In this document: positions 39,729-48,460 of the stretch, piece after piece | How positions within the stretch are numbered: position 1 is the stretch's first letter | Layout of the letters: each line of letters begins with the position of its first letter | NCBI RefSeq assembly: GCF_008035925.1 | Contig: NZ_CP036264.1 | Location: forward strand, 5,144,402-5,208,401 | Source: Stieleria maiorica | GTDB lineage: Bacteria > Planctomycetota > Planctomycetia > Pirellulales > Pirellulaceae | DNA: 64,000 nt | Reading direction: 5' to 3' | Position numbers and translations under genes: made by a program | Notes under the pieces: model-generated | Seen by the model: only the letters and a program-made list of their open reading frames with translations | The model's database searches: none | What the model was told of the DNA's origin: nothing

Positions 39729-40108
39729 TGCGCCGGCCCTCCGGGCTTCCATGAATAACAGGCCCCTATCCCGGCGGCTCACGCCGCCGGCAAGCACTCT
39801 GCCGGCCCTCCGGGCCTCCCCGCCCGGCATAGGCGACCGTCGCGCCAGCCTTCTCCTGCGCCGCTGACTGTGGCTTACACAACAGCCTGCGGCATGCCCA
39901 AGCCCGAAGGGCTGACACAGTGTCTGCCGGTGGCGTGAGCCCTCGGATCTGGGGCAACTTGGAGCGCGCAGGCCTGGAAGGCCGACACAGTCATGCGGGC
40001 AACGGGGATTACTCTGCCGGCCCTCCGGGCCTCCATAAATAATAGGCCCCTACCCCGGCGGCTCACGCCGCCGGCAAGCACTCTGCCGGCCCTCCGGGCC
40101 TCGTGCCC
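39729..40108. repeat. Repeat island, block 1 (69-bp units plus longer linker repeat)
   Basis: Contains 69-bp units near 39729-39797 and 40013-40081, each with hairpins GGCCC-TCC-GGGCC and CCGGCGGC-TCAC-GCCGCCGG, and partial units after each. Between them is a longer repeat (about 39829-40012) with CTTCTCCTGCGCCGCTGACT, GCCCGAAGGGCTGACACAG and GGAAGGCCGACACAGTCATG. The same sequences recur at 40717-40765, 42335-42890 and 44460-44530. No coding support. Confidence 0.9.
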
Positions 40109-40237
40109 GCACAAGGCCTGCAGTCGCCCAACTCGCATGCTGCGAATTCAAAATCCTTGCCAGCGCGTTCTCATTGCCCTAGGATCCAGCCCTCTCGCCT
40201 CTTCTTCTCTTCTACAGCCTGTTCGAGAGGGCATTCA

Positions 40238-40684
40238 ATGAGCCATCACCAACTGCTCTATCACATCGTTTTCAGCGTGAAGGAACGGCGCCGGTATCTC
40301 AGCGACAAGATTCGAGACGACGTGTTTTCTTACATGTCTGGTGTTGCCAAGAACCTCGGCGGGAACGCATTGAATATCAATGGCTTCTATGATCACGCGC
40401 ACCTGCTCGCTCGGATTCCAACAAAAGTCTGTGTCGCGGACTTTGTCGGTCGCGTTAAGTCCAACACAAGCAAACATATCAACGACAACAAGTGGTGCAC
40501 GAGGAAATTTCAGTGGCAAGACGGCTATGGAGCATTCACCGTCAGCTCATCGATGCGACAGGCTGTTTTTGACTACATCGACAAACAAATGCAACACCAT
40601 GCAAGGCGTAACTTCGAAGACGAATACCTCTCCATGCTGAAGAATCATGGCATTGAATATGACCCACGCTATGTCTTTGACTGA
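40238..40684 (+). CDS. IS200/IS605-type Y1 single-strand transposase
   Basis: 148 residues from ATG 40238, the usual size of TnpA Y1 transposases. It begins MSHHQLLYHIVFSVKERRR. The HUH motif is His53-Ala-His55 in GFYDHAHLLARIP. KFQWQDGYGAFTVS is the family core, and the likely nucleophile is Tyr113 in VFDYIDKQMQHH, with Gln117 nearby. Such enzymes cut and rejoin single-stranded DNA at hairpins. Here it lies between REP-like hairpin repeats, so it may be a REP-associated (RAYT-like) domesticated transposase or an ordinary IS200 relative. No TnpB or recognition-site ends were identified. Confidence 0.9.
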   Translation: MSHHQLLYHIVFSVKERRRYLSDKIRDDVFSYMSGVAKNLGGNALNINGFYDHAHLLARIPTKVCVADFVGRVKSNTSKHINDNKWCTRKFQWQDGYGAFTVSSSMRQAVFDYIDKQMQHHARRNFEDEYLSMLKNHGIEYDPRYVFD

Positions 40685-40716
40685 ATGCGCCCTGTTGCGT
40701 TCACCAGCAACTTCAG

Positions 40717-40765
40717 CATGCCCAAGCCCGAAGGGCTGACACAGTGTCTGCCGGTGGCGTGAGCC
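40717..40765. repeat. Partial linker repeat left of IS copy 1, including the target duplication
   Basis: Matches 39893-39941 and 42839-42890 (GCATGCCCAAGCCCGAAGGG...GTGTCTGCCGGTGGCGTGAGCC). The last ten bases, GGCGTGAGCC at 40756-40765, are the left target duplication of the IS element. Confidence 0.85.
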
Positions 40766-42324
40766 CTCGTTGTTATACACAATTCATTCCCCTGATCTGG
40801 TTGCATTTGGACCAAAGCTTCGCCAACAACTACTGATGTCGTAGAGTCGTTCCATGCCGCGCATGACCGTATCGGTGCCAGGCTCGTCATGTCGTGGTCG
40901 GTCGATGTAGCCGCCAAGCCGAGCGATCATGCGGACGATCTCCTTCAACGTCGGTGGTTTCTTTGGCGGATCTTCCCCGGTGACGATCTTGTATACCGGC
41001 TGCCATTCGTCGGCTACGAATACTGCTTCACAGCTGACGTCTGGACATTCGCGACCGATCCGCACGCTGTAGAACGTTCGCCACGCCAAGATCATCGAAA
41101 CAGCGAGACAACGCTCGAATCGTTCGATCTTTTCAAACCGCTTTGCTTCGATGCGAGTGCCTGATTTGAGAGTTCGGAAGAATACTTCGATCAACCAGCG
41201 AATGCAGTAGTAAGACAACACCAGCTCAATCTCTTCCTTGTTCGAAATCGGCATATTGGTCAGCAACAGCCAACTGATAGGCGTATCCCCTTCAGGCGGA
41301 TCGATCTCGTGAGCCCAAATCGCGTTGACTTTCGTGGGCCGTAGGTGTCGATCGGGCCGATAGGGGTTCTTCAGTGTCAGCGTCGTTGCACGCACCTCGA
41401 GTTCGCATTGGCGTGCCTCTCGCGGTTGATTGCGTGCTCGTTTGTCACAGGCTAACTTGGGTTGGTGCGAACGAATCGTTATCGCTTTGGTGTAGCGTAC
41501 TTTGCTCGCGGCGAGTTTTTCATGCAGATTTCCTGATGGCCGACCGTGCTGATCAACGATCGAACGGTCATAGCAACTGCGAATAATCCACCAAAAGTTC
41601 TTTGGAGAATCGGAATTACACTCGATGACTTCAAAGATGTCCGCTTCGCTGTCAGCCACGCAGACAACTTGCGTTTCGGGGTGCTCGCTAGCGATTAACT
41701 GTGCTTCGCGGTGGTTTTCAAGCCATCGCAGAGACTCCTTCTCTTCAATCGGCACTTTCTTTCGATCATCGGCTTTTGACGGACCTTCCTCGCGAGTCCA
41801 AAGTTCCGCTGCAACGGTTCCTAAGGGCGTGCCGGTGGGAGTGAACGCCATCAGCGGGTGAAGCAACTCGCCGTAGCGTGAACTGCCATCTAGCGGACCG
41901 GCCCCTTCTACTTGCGTGTTAGGTTTCGTCAAATCCAGTTCCGTCGTATCGTGAGCCAAGATGACAACTTCTTGCTCAGCAAGACGCTTATAGCAGGCAT
42001 CTATATGGGGCGCTAAAATGTCCTCAAAGCAGATCGCATCGTTATCAAAAAGTCGGTAGGCTGCCGTTGTTTCGTTGTGTCCTGCGCCGACTGCAGCAGG
42101 AATGCTCTTGCTCGGCAAACCAGCCATGGCGGAGAGCACTTCGGCAAGTCGTTCATTTCGTCTCTTGTCGCCAAGATCCACCGTTTCTAATTCGTCAATC
42201 ACCCATTGGCTCACCATCGCAAACACTCCGTTGCTACCTGTCGTGCACCTGAACTCCCTGTGAGCAACAGTTTGAGCGATTTCGCGAATCAATACATCAT
42301 CAAAAATTTGTGTATAACAACGAG
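40766..42324 (-). mobile_element. IS4-family insertion sequence, copy 1
   Basis: 1559 bp bounded by 17-bp terminal inverted repeats CTCGTTGTTATACACAA. The flanking 10-bp target duplication is GGCGTGAGCC on the left and GGTGTGAGCC on the right, one mismatch. It contains one transposase gene on the minus strand. It is the same length as copy 2 (42891-44449), in opposite orientation, and translations in all frames checked are identical between copies. Confidence 0.92.
40784..42217 (-). CDS. IS4-family (Tn5/IS50-like) DDE transposase, copy 1
   Basis: 477 residues from ATG 42217. The N-terminal DNA-binding region WVIDELETVDLGDKRRNERL is like that of Tn5 transposase. Catalytic residues are Asp90 in LAHDTTELD, Asp189 in CVADSEADIFE and Glu344 within the IS4 YREK signature (Tyr337, Arg340, Glu344, Lys351 in YCIRWLIEVFFRTLK). 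The reading frame is intact and full length, and no frame disruption is seen. A TTG at 42292 would add 25 residues but begins almost at the IS end; ATG is preferred. Identical to the product at 42998-44431. Confidence 0.95.
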   Translation of the reverse strand: MVSQWVIDELETVDLGDKRRNERLAEVLSAMAGLPSKSIPAAVGAGHNETTAAYRLFDNDAICFEDILAPHIDACYKRLAEQEVVILAHDTTELDLTKPNTQVEGAGPLDGSSRYGELLHPLMAFTPTGTPLGTVAAELWTREEGPSKADDRKKVPIEEKESLRWLENHREAQLIASEHPETQVVCVADSEADIFEVIECNSDSPKNFWWIIRSCYDRSIVDQHGRPSGNLHEKLAASKVRYTKAITIRSHQPKLACDKRARNQPREARQCELEVRATTLTLKNPYRPDRHLRPTKVNAIWAHEIDPPEGDTPISWLLLTNMPISNKEEIELVLSYYCIRWLIEVFFRTLKSGTRIEAKRFEKIERFERCLAVSMILAWRTFYSVRIGRECPDVSCEAVFVADEWQPVYKIVTGEDPPKKPPTLKEIVRMIARLGGYIDRPRHDEPGTDTVMRGMERLYDISSCWRSFGPNATRSGE

Positions 42325-42334
42325 GGTGTGAGCC

Positions 42335-42890
42335 ACCGGAAAAGAGGCACCTTGGAGCGCGCAGGCCTGGAAGGCCGACACAATCATGCGGGCAACGGGG
42401 ATTACTGTGCCGGCCCTCCGGGCCTCAATAAGTAAAAGGCCCGCTCCCCGGCGGCTCACGTCGCCGGCAATCACTCTGCCGGCCCTCCGGGCCTCCATGA
42501 ATAACAGGCCCCTATCCCGGCGGCTCACGCCGCCGGCAAGCACTCTGCCGGCCCTCCGGGCCTCCATGAATAACAGGCCCCTATCCCGGCGGCTCACGCC
42601 GCCGGCAATCACTCTGCCGGCCCTCCGGGCCTCCATAAATAACAGGCCCCTACCCCGGCGGCTCACGCCGCCGGCAAACACTCTGCCGGCCCTCCGGGCC
42701 TCCATAAATAACAGGCCCCTACCCCGGCGGCTCACGCCGCCGGCAAACACTCTGCCGGCCCTCCGGGCCTCATGCCCAACGGCGACCGTCGCGCCAGCCT
42801 TCTCCTGCGCCGCTGACTGTGGCTTACACAACTGGCTACAGCATGCCCAAGCCCGAAGGGCTGACACAGTGTCTGCCGGTGGCGTGAGCC
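42335..42890. repeat. Repeat island, block 2: five tandem 69-bp units between the two IS copies
   Basis: Five units of 69 bp start at 42407, 42476, 42545, 42614 and 42683, followed by a partial unit to about 42772. Each contains CTGCCGGCCCTCCGGGCC and the hairpin CCGGCGGC-TCAC-GCCGCCGG (one unit has a T change). Linker repeats flank the array on both sides, and GGCGTGAGCC at 42881-42890 is the target duplication of IS copy 2. The unit length is a multiple of three, so open frames run through it without evidence of coding. Confidence 0.92.
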
Positions 42891-44449
42891 CTCGTTGTTA
42901 TACACAAATTTTTGATGATGTATTGATTCGCGAAATCGCTCAAACTGTTGCTCACAGGGAGTTCAGGTGCACGACAGGTAGCAACGGAGTGTTTGCGATG
43001 GTGAGCCAATGGGTGATTGACGAATTAGAAACGGTGGATCTTGGCGACAAGAGACGAAATGAACGACTTGCCGAAGTGCTCTCCGCCATGGCTGGTTTGC
43101 CGAGCAAGAGCATTCCTGCTGCAGTCGGCGCAGGACACAACGAAACAACGGCAGCCTACCGACTTTTTGATAACGATGCGATCTGCTTTGAGGACATTTT
43201 AGCGCCCCATATAGATGCCTGCTATAAGCGTCTTGCTGAGCAAGAAGTTGTCATCTTGGCTCACGATACGACGGAACTGGATTTGACGAAACCTAACACG
43301 CAAGTAGAAGGGGCCGGTCCGCTAGATGGCAGTTCACGCTACGGCGAGTTGCTTCACCCGCTGATGGCGTTCACTCCCACCGGCACGCCCTTAGGAACCG
43401 TTGCAGCGGAACTTTGGACTCGCGAGGAAGGTCCGTCAAAAGCCGATGATCGAAAGAAAGTGCCGATTGAAGAGAAGGAGTCTCTGCGATGGCTTGAAAA
43501 CCACCGCGAAGCACAGTTAATCGCTAGCGAGCACCCCGAAACGCAAGTTGTCTGCGTGGCTGACAGCGAAGCGGACATCTTTGAAGTCATCGAGTGTAAT
43601 TCCGATTCTCCAAAGAACTTTTGGTGGATTATTCGCAGTTGCTATGACCGTTCGATCGTTGATCAGCACGGTCGGCCATCAGGAAATCTGCATGAAAAAC
43701 TCGCCGCGAGCAAAGTACGCTACACCAAAGCGATAACGATTCGTTCGCACCAACCCAAGTTAGCCTGTGACAAACGAGCACGCAATCAACCGCGAGAGGC
43801 ACGCCAATGCGAACTCGAGGTGCGTGCAACGACGCTGACACTGAAGAACCCCTATCGGCCCGATCGACACCTACGGCCCACGAAAGTCAACGCGATTTGG
43901 GCTCACGAGATCGATCCGCCTGAAGGGGATACGCCTATCAGTTGGCTGTTGCTGACCAATATGCCGATTTCGAACAAGGAAGAGATTGAGCTGGTGTTGT
44001 CTTACTACTGCATTCGCTGGTTGATCGAAGTATTCTTCCGAACTCTCAAATCAGGCACTCGCATCGAAGCAAAGCGGTTTGAAAAGATCGAACGATTCGA
44101 GCGTTGTCTCGCTGTTTCGATGATCTTGGCGTGGCGAACGTTCTACAGCGTGCGGATCGGTCGCGAATGTCCAGACGTCAGCTGTGAAGCAGTATTCGTA
44201 GCCGACGAATGGCAGCCGGTATACAAGATCGTCACCGGGGAAGATCCGCCAAAGAAACCACCGACGTTGAAGGAGATCGTCCGCATGATCGCTCGGCTTG
44301 GCGGCTACATCGACCGACCACGACATGACGAGCCTGGCACCGATACGGTCATGCGCGGCATGGAACGACTCTACGACATCAGTAGTTGTTGGCGAAGCTT
44401 TGGTCCAAATGCAACCAGATCAGGGGAATGAATTGTGTATAACAACGAG
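42891..44449 (+). mobile_element. IS4-family insertion sequence, copy 2
   Basis: 1559 bp with the same 17-bp terminal repeats as copy 1. It is flanked by a perfect 10-bp duplication, GGCGTGAGCC, at 42881-42890 and 44450-44459. A target without an insertion is visible at about 39932, where the linker repeat reads uninterrupted through GGCGTGAGCCCTCGGATC. Confidence 0.93.
42998..44431 (+). CDS. IS4-family (Tn5/IS50-like) DDE transposase, copy 2
   Basis: 477 residues from ATG 42998, identical in sequence to copy 1 and with the same catalytic Asp90, Asp189 and Glu344 and YREK signature. The frame is open upstream through the 69-bp repeats, which would give a 681-residue fusion; this is read-through of non-coding repeats, and the start inside the element, matching that of copy 1, is used. 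Two intact identical copies imply recent transposition. Confidence 0.95.
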   Translation: MVSQWVIDELETVDLGDKRRNERLAEVLSAMAGLPSKSIPAAVGAGHNETTAAYRLFDNDAICFEDILAPHIDACYKRLAEQEVVILAHDTTELDLTKPNTQVEGAGPLDGSSRYGELLHPLMAFTPTGTPLGTVAAELWTREEGPSKADDRKKVPIEEKESLRWLENHREAQLIASEHPETQVVCVADSEADIFEVIECNSDSPKNFWWIIRSCYDRSIVDQHGRPSGNLHEKLAASKVRYTKAITIRSHQPKLACDKRARNQPREARQCELEVRATTLTLKNPYRPDRHLRPTKVNAIWAHEIDPPEGDTPISWLLLTNMPISNKEEIELVLSYYCIRWLIEVFFRTLKSGTRIEAKRFEKIERFERCLAVSMILAWRTFYSVRIGRECPDVSCEAVFVADEWQPVYKIVTGEDPPKKPPTLKEIVRMIARLGGYIDRPRHDEPGTDTVMRGMERLYDISSCWRSFGPNATRSGE

Positions 44450-44534
44450 GGCGTGAGCCACCGGATCCGGGGCAACTTGAAGCGCGCAGGCCTGGAAGGC
44501 CGACACAGTCATGCGGGCAACGGCGATTACGGCC

Positions 44535-47500
44535 CTATGCCGCTTCCCCTTCGCTGATTTCGCCGTTGTCGCTGACGTCTTCGAATCGGATCGAGACGCG
44601 TTTGCTGACGCCCGACTCTTGCATCGTGACGCCGTACAGCGTGGTTGCCGCCGTCATGGTCTTCTTGCTGTGGGTGACCACGACGAATTTACTGTGATCC
44701 AGGAATTCGTTCAGCACGGTGACGAAGCGACCGATGTTCGCTTCGTCAAACGGGGCATCGACTTCGTCCAAGACACAGAACGGACTGGGACGGAACTGGA
44801 AAATCGACATCAACAAAGCGACCGCCGTCAACGCTTTTTCACCACCGGACAGCAGTGAGTTGCTGAAGCTGGGTTTGCCCGGAGGCGTCGCGACGATTTC
44901 GACGCCGGCTTCGAGCGGATCTTCGGACTCCTCCAACACCAAGTCGGCGTGTCCGCCGCCGAAGGATTTTCGATACAGCTTTTGAAAGTTCTGGCGGATC
45001 GCTTCGAGTGTGTCCAGGAACAGTCGGCGGCTGTCGGCATTGATGCGTCCGATGATCCGCTGCAGCGAGTCCTTGGCCGCGGACAGGTCTTCGTATTGCC
45101 CGCTCAAATGATCATAGCGTTCTTGCAGCCCTTCTAATTCCGCGAGCGCTTCCATGTTGACGTTGCTTGTGCGTTGCAACTGATCGCGCAGCCGGTTGAT
45201 TTCGTCGTCGATTGCGACGCGGTTTTCGATTTCCGCGAGCTCTTCGGGTGGATCGTCGTTTTCCAAGTCGATCTGATAATCCTCTTGGATCCGTTCGGCC
45301 AGTGAGACCAAACGCAACTTCGCGGCGTCCCGGCGACTGGTGATCGCGTGGACTTCTTCGCTGGCCTTGGCCGCACCCTTGATCGCTTCGTCGCTGGCTT
45401 GCGTGATCTCGCGACTCGCTTCACGAACGGCTTCGGCACTGGCGGCCAACTCCCGAAGCTCCTTCTCCTGACGATCACTCTGGACAGTCAGCGCCGCCAG
45501 TTCCTCCAGCGTTTGCTCGATCCGCTGATTCAATTCGGCCAAGCGGGCGTATCCGGCATCGGCAGCCGCCTGGGCTTCACCGACCGCCGACTCGCGCTGC
45601 ACTTGGTCACGGCGCTGCTGCTCGATCGTCGCAACAAGCGCCTCGTGCTTCTGTTCGGCGCGGGCCACTTCGACGGAAACGGTCATCACGGCACCGATCG
45701 CAGACTGCAGAGCCTGTTGAGTCTCCGAGAGCGTTTCTTCGATTTCGGCGGCTTCGCTTTCTAACTGCTCGACGATTTGTCGGTTGTCGATGATCTCTTG
45801 GGCCAGCTGTTCCGAGTCCGACTTCGCCTGAGCTTGTTCGGCTTGGGTCGACTGGACTTCTAACGCGATCGCGTCATGCGTCGCCCGGGTCGCCGCCAGA
45901 CGCTCGCCCGCGTGCCGCCGTTCGGCTTCCGCCGCGGCCAGCTCGGTGACCAGGTTGCGATGTGCGATCTCCAAACGTCCAAGCTCGCTCGCGTGCGTGT
46001 CGACCAGCTTCGCCAGTTCCGTGATCGCCTCGTCGTTTTCAAAGATCTTGAACGTGTAGTGTTCGATCTCTTCGGCCGCAGCGTTCAGCTCGCTGCGTCG
46101 ACTGACCAGTCCGGTCGCCGATGCCGCCGGACCGACCACCATCGTGCCATCGCTTTCAAGAACTTCGCCCTTGCGGGTCACGATCCGCTGCCCGGGGCCG
46201 CTGAACTTTTTGACCGTTCGCGCGGTCTGGAGGTCCTCGACCAACCAAGTCGACGAAAGCAAGTGACTGATCAACTTGACCTGCTCGGGCTCGCAATCGA
46301 TCACGCGGTCCGCGCGACCGATCACCCCCTGCAACCCTTCCAGCTGGATGCGGTTTTCTTTCGGCGGTTCAGGCAACAGGTCGCTGCGAATGATCCCCAC
46401 GCGACCGTCGGCCTGGACGGTGCCGTTACAAATTGCGTCGGCCAAGTCACCCGACCGGGCGACCAAATACTGCGATCGCTCGCCGAGGGCGGCGTCGATC
46501 ATTGGGGCGATGTCGGTGTTGGCGGTCACCAGATCCGCGACCATGCCCTCGACCGAATCGACCAACGGATGACCAGGCGCCGAGACCTGATCCAACACAC
46601 CCAGCACGCCGCCGGAGACACCCTCGTGTCGTTGCTGCAGATCCTCGAGTACCAAATACCGCTGCCGCACGCCTTCCAAGCGGGTCCGCAAGGCCGCCGT
46701 CTCGCCGCTGCGACGGTCCAGGTTGCGGCGGTGTTCATTGGTTTTGATTTCTGCCGCGCGAACATCTGCCACCGCCGATTCGATCGTCCGCTTCAGCGAC
46801 TCGACGCGTTTGGCCCACTCGGCGTCGTCCGACTGGGCGGTCTGCAGCGCCTCGGATGCTTCGGCGACCCGTTTGGTCAGATTGACCAACAAGCGACCGT
46901 ATTCCGACAGCCGGGATTGAATCCGCTCGCGACGTGATTCCAACTCGGCGACTTTGCGCAACGCCGCCAAATGGTTCCGCTGAGTCGTGTCGCGGAGCTG
47001 GACGATTCCATCGGTTTCCGCTTGGATCTTGTCACGCTGCGATTCAACTTCCGCGCTCCGCTGACGCACCGATTCCAACTCTTGCTCGCTGGCCGCCACG
47101 CGGGCCGATGCATCGGCAAGCTCCGCTGCCGCCTTCTCGGCCTGGGATCGCAGTCCACGGACTCGGCGCAACGATTGGGAAATCGAAAACCGCACGTCGG
47201 TCACCGACGATTGATCGGCATCCTTGCGGCCTTCCAGCGTCGCGATCCGCCCCAACGATTCACGCCGCTCGGCTTCGAGCCCCTGGGCGGAATCGGCGAT
47301 CTTCTGTAGCTGAAGATCAGCTGCCTGGCGACGCGTCGAGAGCTCCTCGCGCTCGGCTTGCAGCTTCTTTAACTGTTCGCTGGCGACCTCCAACTCGGCG
47401 TCACACTTGTCGACCTCTTCGTGCAAGTTCGTCCAGTCGTTCCAGGCCACAACGGTCCGCAACTCTTTCAGTCGCTCGCTTGCCTGGCGATAGCGTTCGG

Positions 47501-48131
47501 CTTTGGTCGCTTGGCTGCGGACGCTTCGCAATCGCGTTCCGACCTCCTCGACGATATCGCTCAGTCGGGTCAGATTAGATTGGACGCGAGCCAGCCGCCG
47601 CTCGGCCTCCAGCTTCTTTGCTTTGAACCGGCTGATCCCCGCTGCCTCCTCGAAGATCGCGCGGCGATCCTTCGCGTTGGCCTGCAACATCCGATCGACC
47701 TTGCCCTGCTCGATCAAACTGTACGCGTCGATGCCGATTCCCGTGCCGCGGATCAGATCCCGGACGTCCTTCAGCCGCACCGATTGCTTGTTGATCAGGT
47801 ACTCGCTTTCGCCGCTGCGGTACACGCGGCGGGTCACATGGACTTCCGGGGCGTCGACCGGCAGATTGCCGTCGGCGTTGTCGAACACGATGGTGGCCTC
47901 CGCTGCACCCGCCGCCGGGCGGGTCTGCGACCCCTTGAAGATCACATCCGACATCTCCTTACCGCGGAGACTTTTAGCGCTTTGGGACCCCAGCACCCAC
48001 TTCATCGCGTCGACGATATTCGACTTTCCACTGCCGTTGGGGCCGACGACCACCGTGATCCCGTCGGGAAAATCAAAGCGCGTACGATCCGCAAAGCTTT
48101 TGAAGCCGGCGAGTTCGAGAGCTTTGAGCAT
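44535..48131 (-). CDS. smc: Chromosome segregation protein SMC
   Basis: 1198 residues, typical length. The N-terminal ATPase half has Walker A (VVVGPNGSGKSNIVDAMKWV, residues about 28-47) and IEQGKVDRMLQ. Two long coiled coils flank a hinge (about 510-650, GGVLGVLDQVSAPGHPLVDSVEG). The C-terminal half has the ABC signature LLSGGEKALTAVALL and Walker B FCVLDEVDAPFDEAN. SMC dimers, with ScpA and ScpB, compact and segregate the chromosome; neither partner is in the window. The gene ends immediately beside the repeat island: its stop lies in a GGCAACGGCGATTACGGCC stretch that matches linker-repeat sequence. Confidence 0.97.
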   Translation of the reverse strand: MLKALELAGFKSFADRTRFDFPDGITVVVGPNGSGKSNIVDAMKWVLGSQSAKSLRGKEMSDVIFKGSQTRPAAGAAEATIVFDNADGNLPVDAPEVHVTRRVYRSGESEYLINKQSVRLKDVRDLIRGTGIGIDAYSLIEQGKVDRMLQANAKDRRAIFEEAAGISRFKAKKLEAERRLARVQSNLTRLSDIVEEVGTRLRSVRSQATKAERYRQASERLKELRTVVAWNDWTNLHEEVDKCDAELEVASEQLKKLQAEREELSTRRQAADLQLQKIADSAQGLEAERRESLGRIATLEGRKDADQSSVTDVRFSISQSLRRVRGLRSQAEKAAAELADASARVAASEQELESVRQRSAEVESQRDKIQAETDGIVQLRDTTQRNHLAALRKVAELESRRERIQSRLSEYGRLLVNLTKRVAEASEALQTAQSDDAEWAKRVESLKRTIESAVADVRAAEIKTNEHRRNLDRRSGETAALRTRLEGVRQRYLVLEDLQQRHEGVSGGVLGVLDQVSAPGHPLVDSVEGMVADLVTANTDIAPMIDAALGERSQYLVARSGDLADAICNGTVQADGRVGIIRSDLLPEPPKENRIQLEGLQGVIGRADRVIDCEPEQVKLISHLLSSTWLVEDLQTARTVKKFSGPGQRIVTRKGEVLESDGTMVVGPAASATGLVSRRSELNAAAEEIEHYTFKIFENDEAITELAKLVDTHASELGRLEIAHRNLVTELAAAEAERRHAGERLAATRATHDAIALEVQSTQAEQAQAKSDSEQLAQEIIDNRQIVEQLESEAAEIEETLSETQQALQSAIGAVMTVSVEVARAEQKHEALVATIEQQRRDQVQRESAVGEAQAAADAGYARLAELNQRIEQTLEELAALTVQSDRQEKELRELAASAEAVREASREITQASDEAIKGAAKASEEVHAITSRRDAAKLRLVSLAERIQEDYQIDLENDDPPEELAEIENRVAIDDEINRLRDQLQRTSNVNMEALAELEGLQERYDHLSGQYEDLSAAKDSLQRIIGRINADSRRLFLDTLEAIRQNFQKLYRKSFGGGHADLVLEESEDPLEAGVEIVATPPGKPSFSNSLLSGGEKALTAVALLMSIFQFRPSPFCVLDEVDAPFDEANIGRFVTVLNEFLDHSKFVVVTHSKKTMTAATTLYGVTMQESGVSKRVSIRFEDVSDNGEISEGEAA

Positions 48132-48460
48132 ACGCGGTCAGGGCAAGAAAGTCCGGGGGAATCGACTCCTTAAGAGTAGATAAAACCGGTCCGCGGGGAT
48201 AGCTGGTTTGCCGCCAAACCACGTGATCGGCGGCCCACACAGGTGGAATTCGGCTTGCGATTTCGCCGACTTTTTCGGTAACCCCGGTTCTTCCGATTAT
48301 ACCGGCCGACATGCAAATCCGATCCCCCGAACCCGAACCGAGCCGAGGCCTGGACAGACGGCCAGGGGGGAGCGCTGCGCACTGCGGGGCCGAAAATGGC
48401 GTCGCGACGCCCGCCAGAGCATGGAAAGCGTTAGGGATCGACCTTCTGGCGACGTTAGCG
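48132..48460. other. Divergent intergenic region, no gene seen
   Basis: 329 bases between the leftward smc and the rightward TPR gene. The frame of the TPR gene extends to ATG 48311, but residues encoded there are Arg/Pro/Gly-rich and unlikely to be translated. No RNA gene or repeat was recognised. Confidence 0.45.

Noticed and set aside
42407-42751. Possible CRISPR array
   Set aside because: The 69-bp units are contiguous with no unique spacers and no cas genes nearby. The 14-bp arrays at 12676 and 51790 likewise have no spacers.
42386-42997. 681-codon plus-strand frame fusing the 69-bp repeats to a transposase
   Set aside because: The part before 42998 translates non-coding repeats and one IS end. 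The identical element at 40766 uses an internal ATG, and repeats of 69 bp stay open only because 69 is a multiple of three.
40766-44449. Composite transposon formed by the two IS copies
   Set aside because: The DNA between them (42325-42890) holds only repeats, each IS has its own target duplication, and both are at the same repeat site, so independent insertions explain the structure better.
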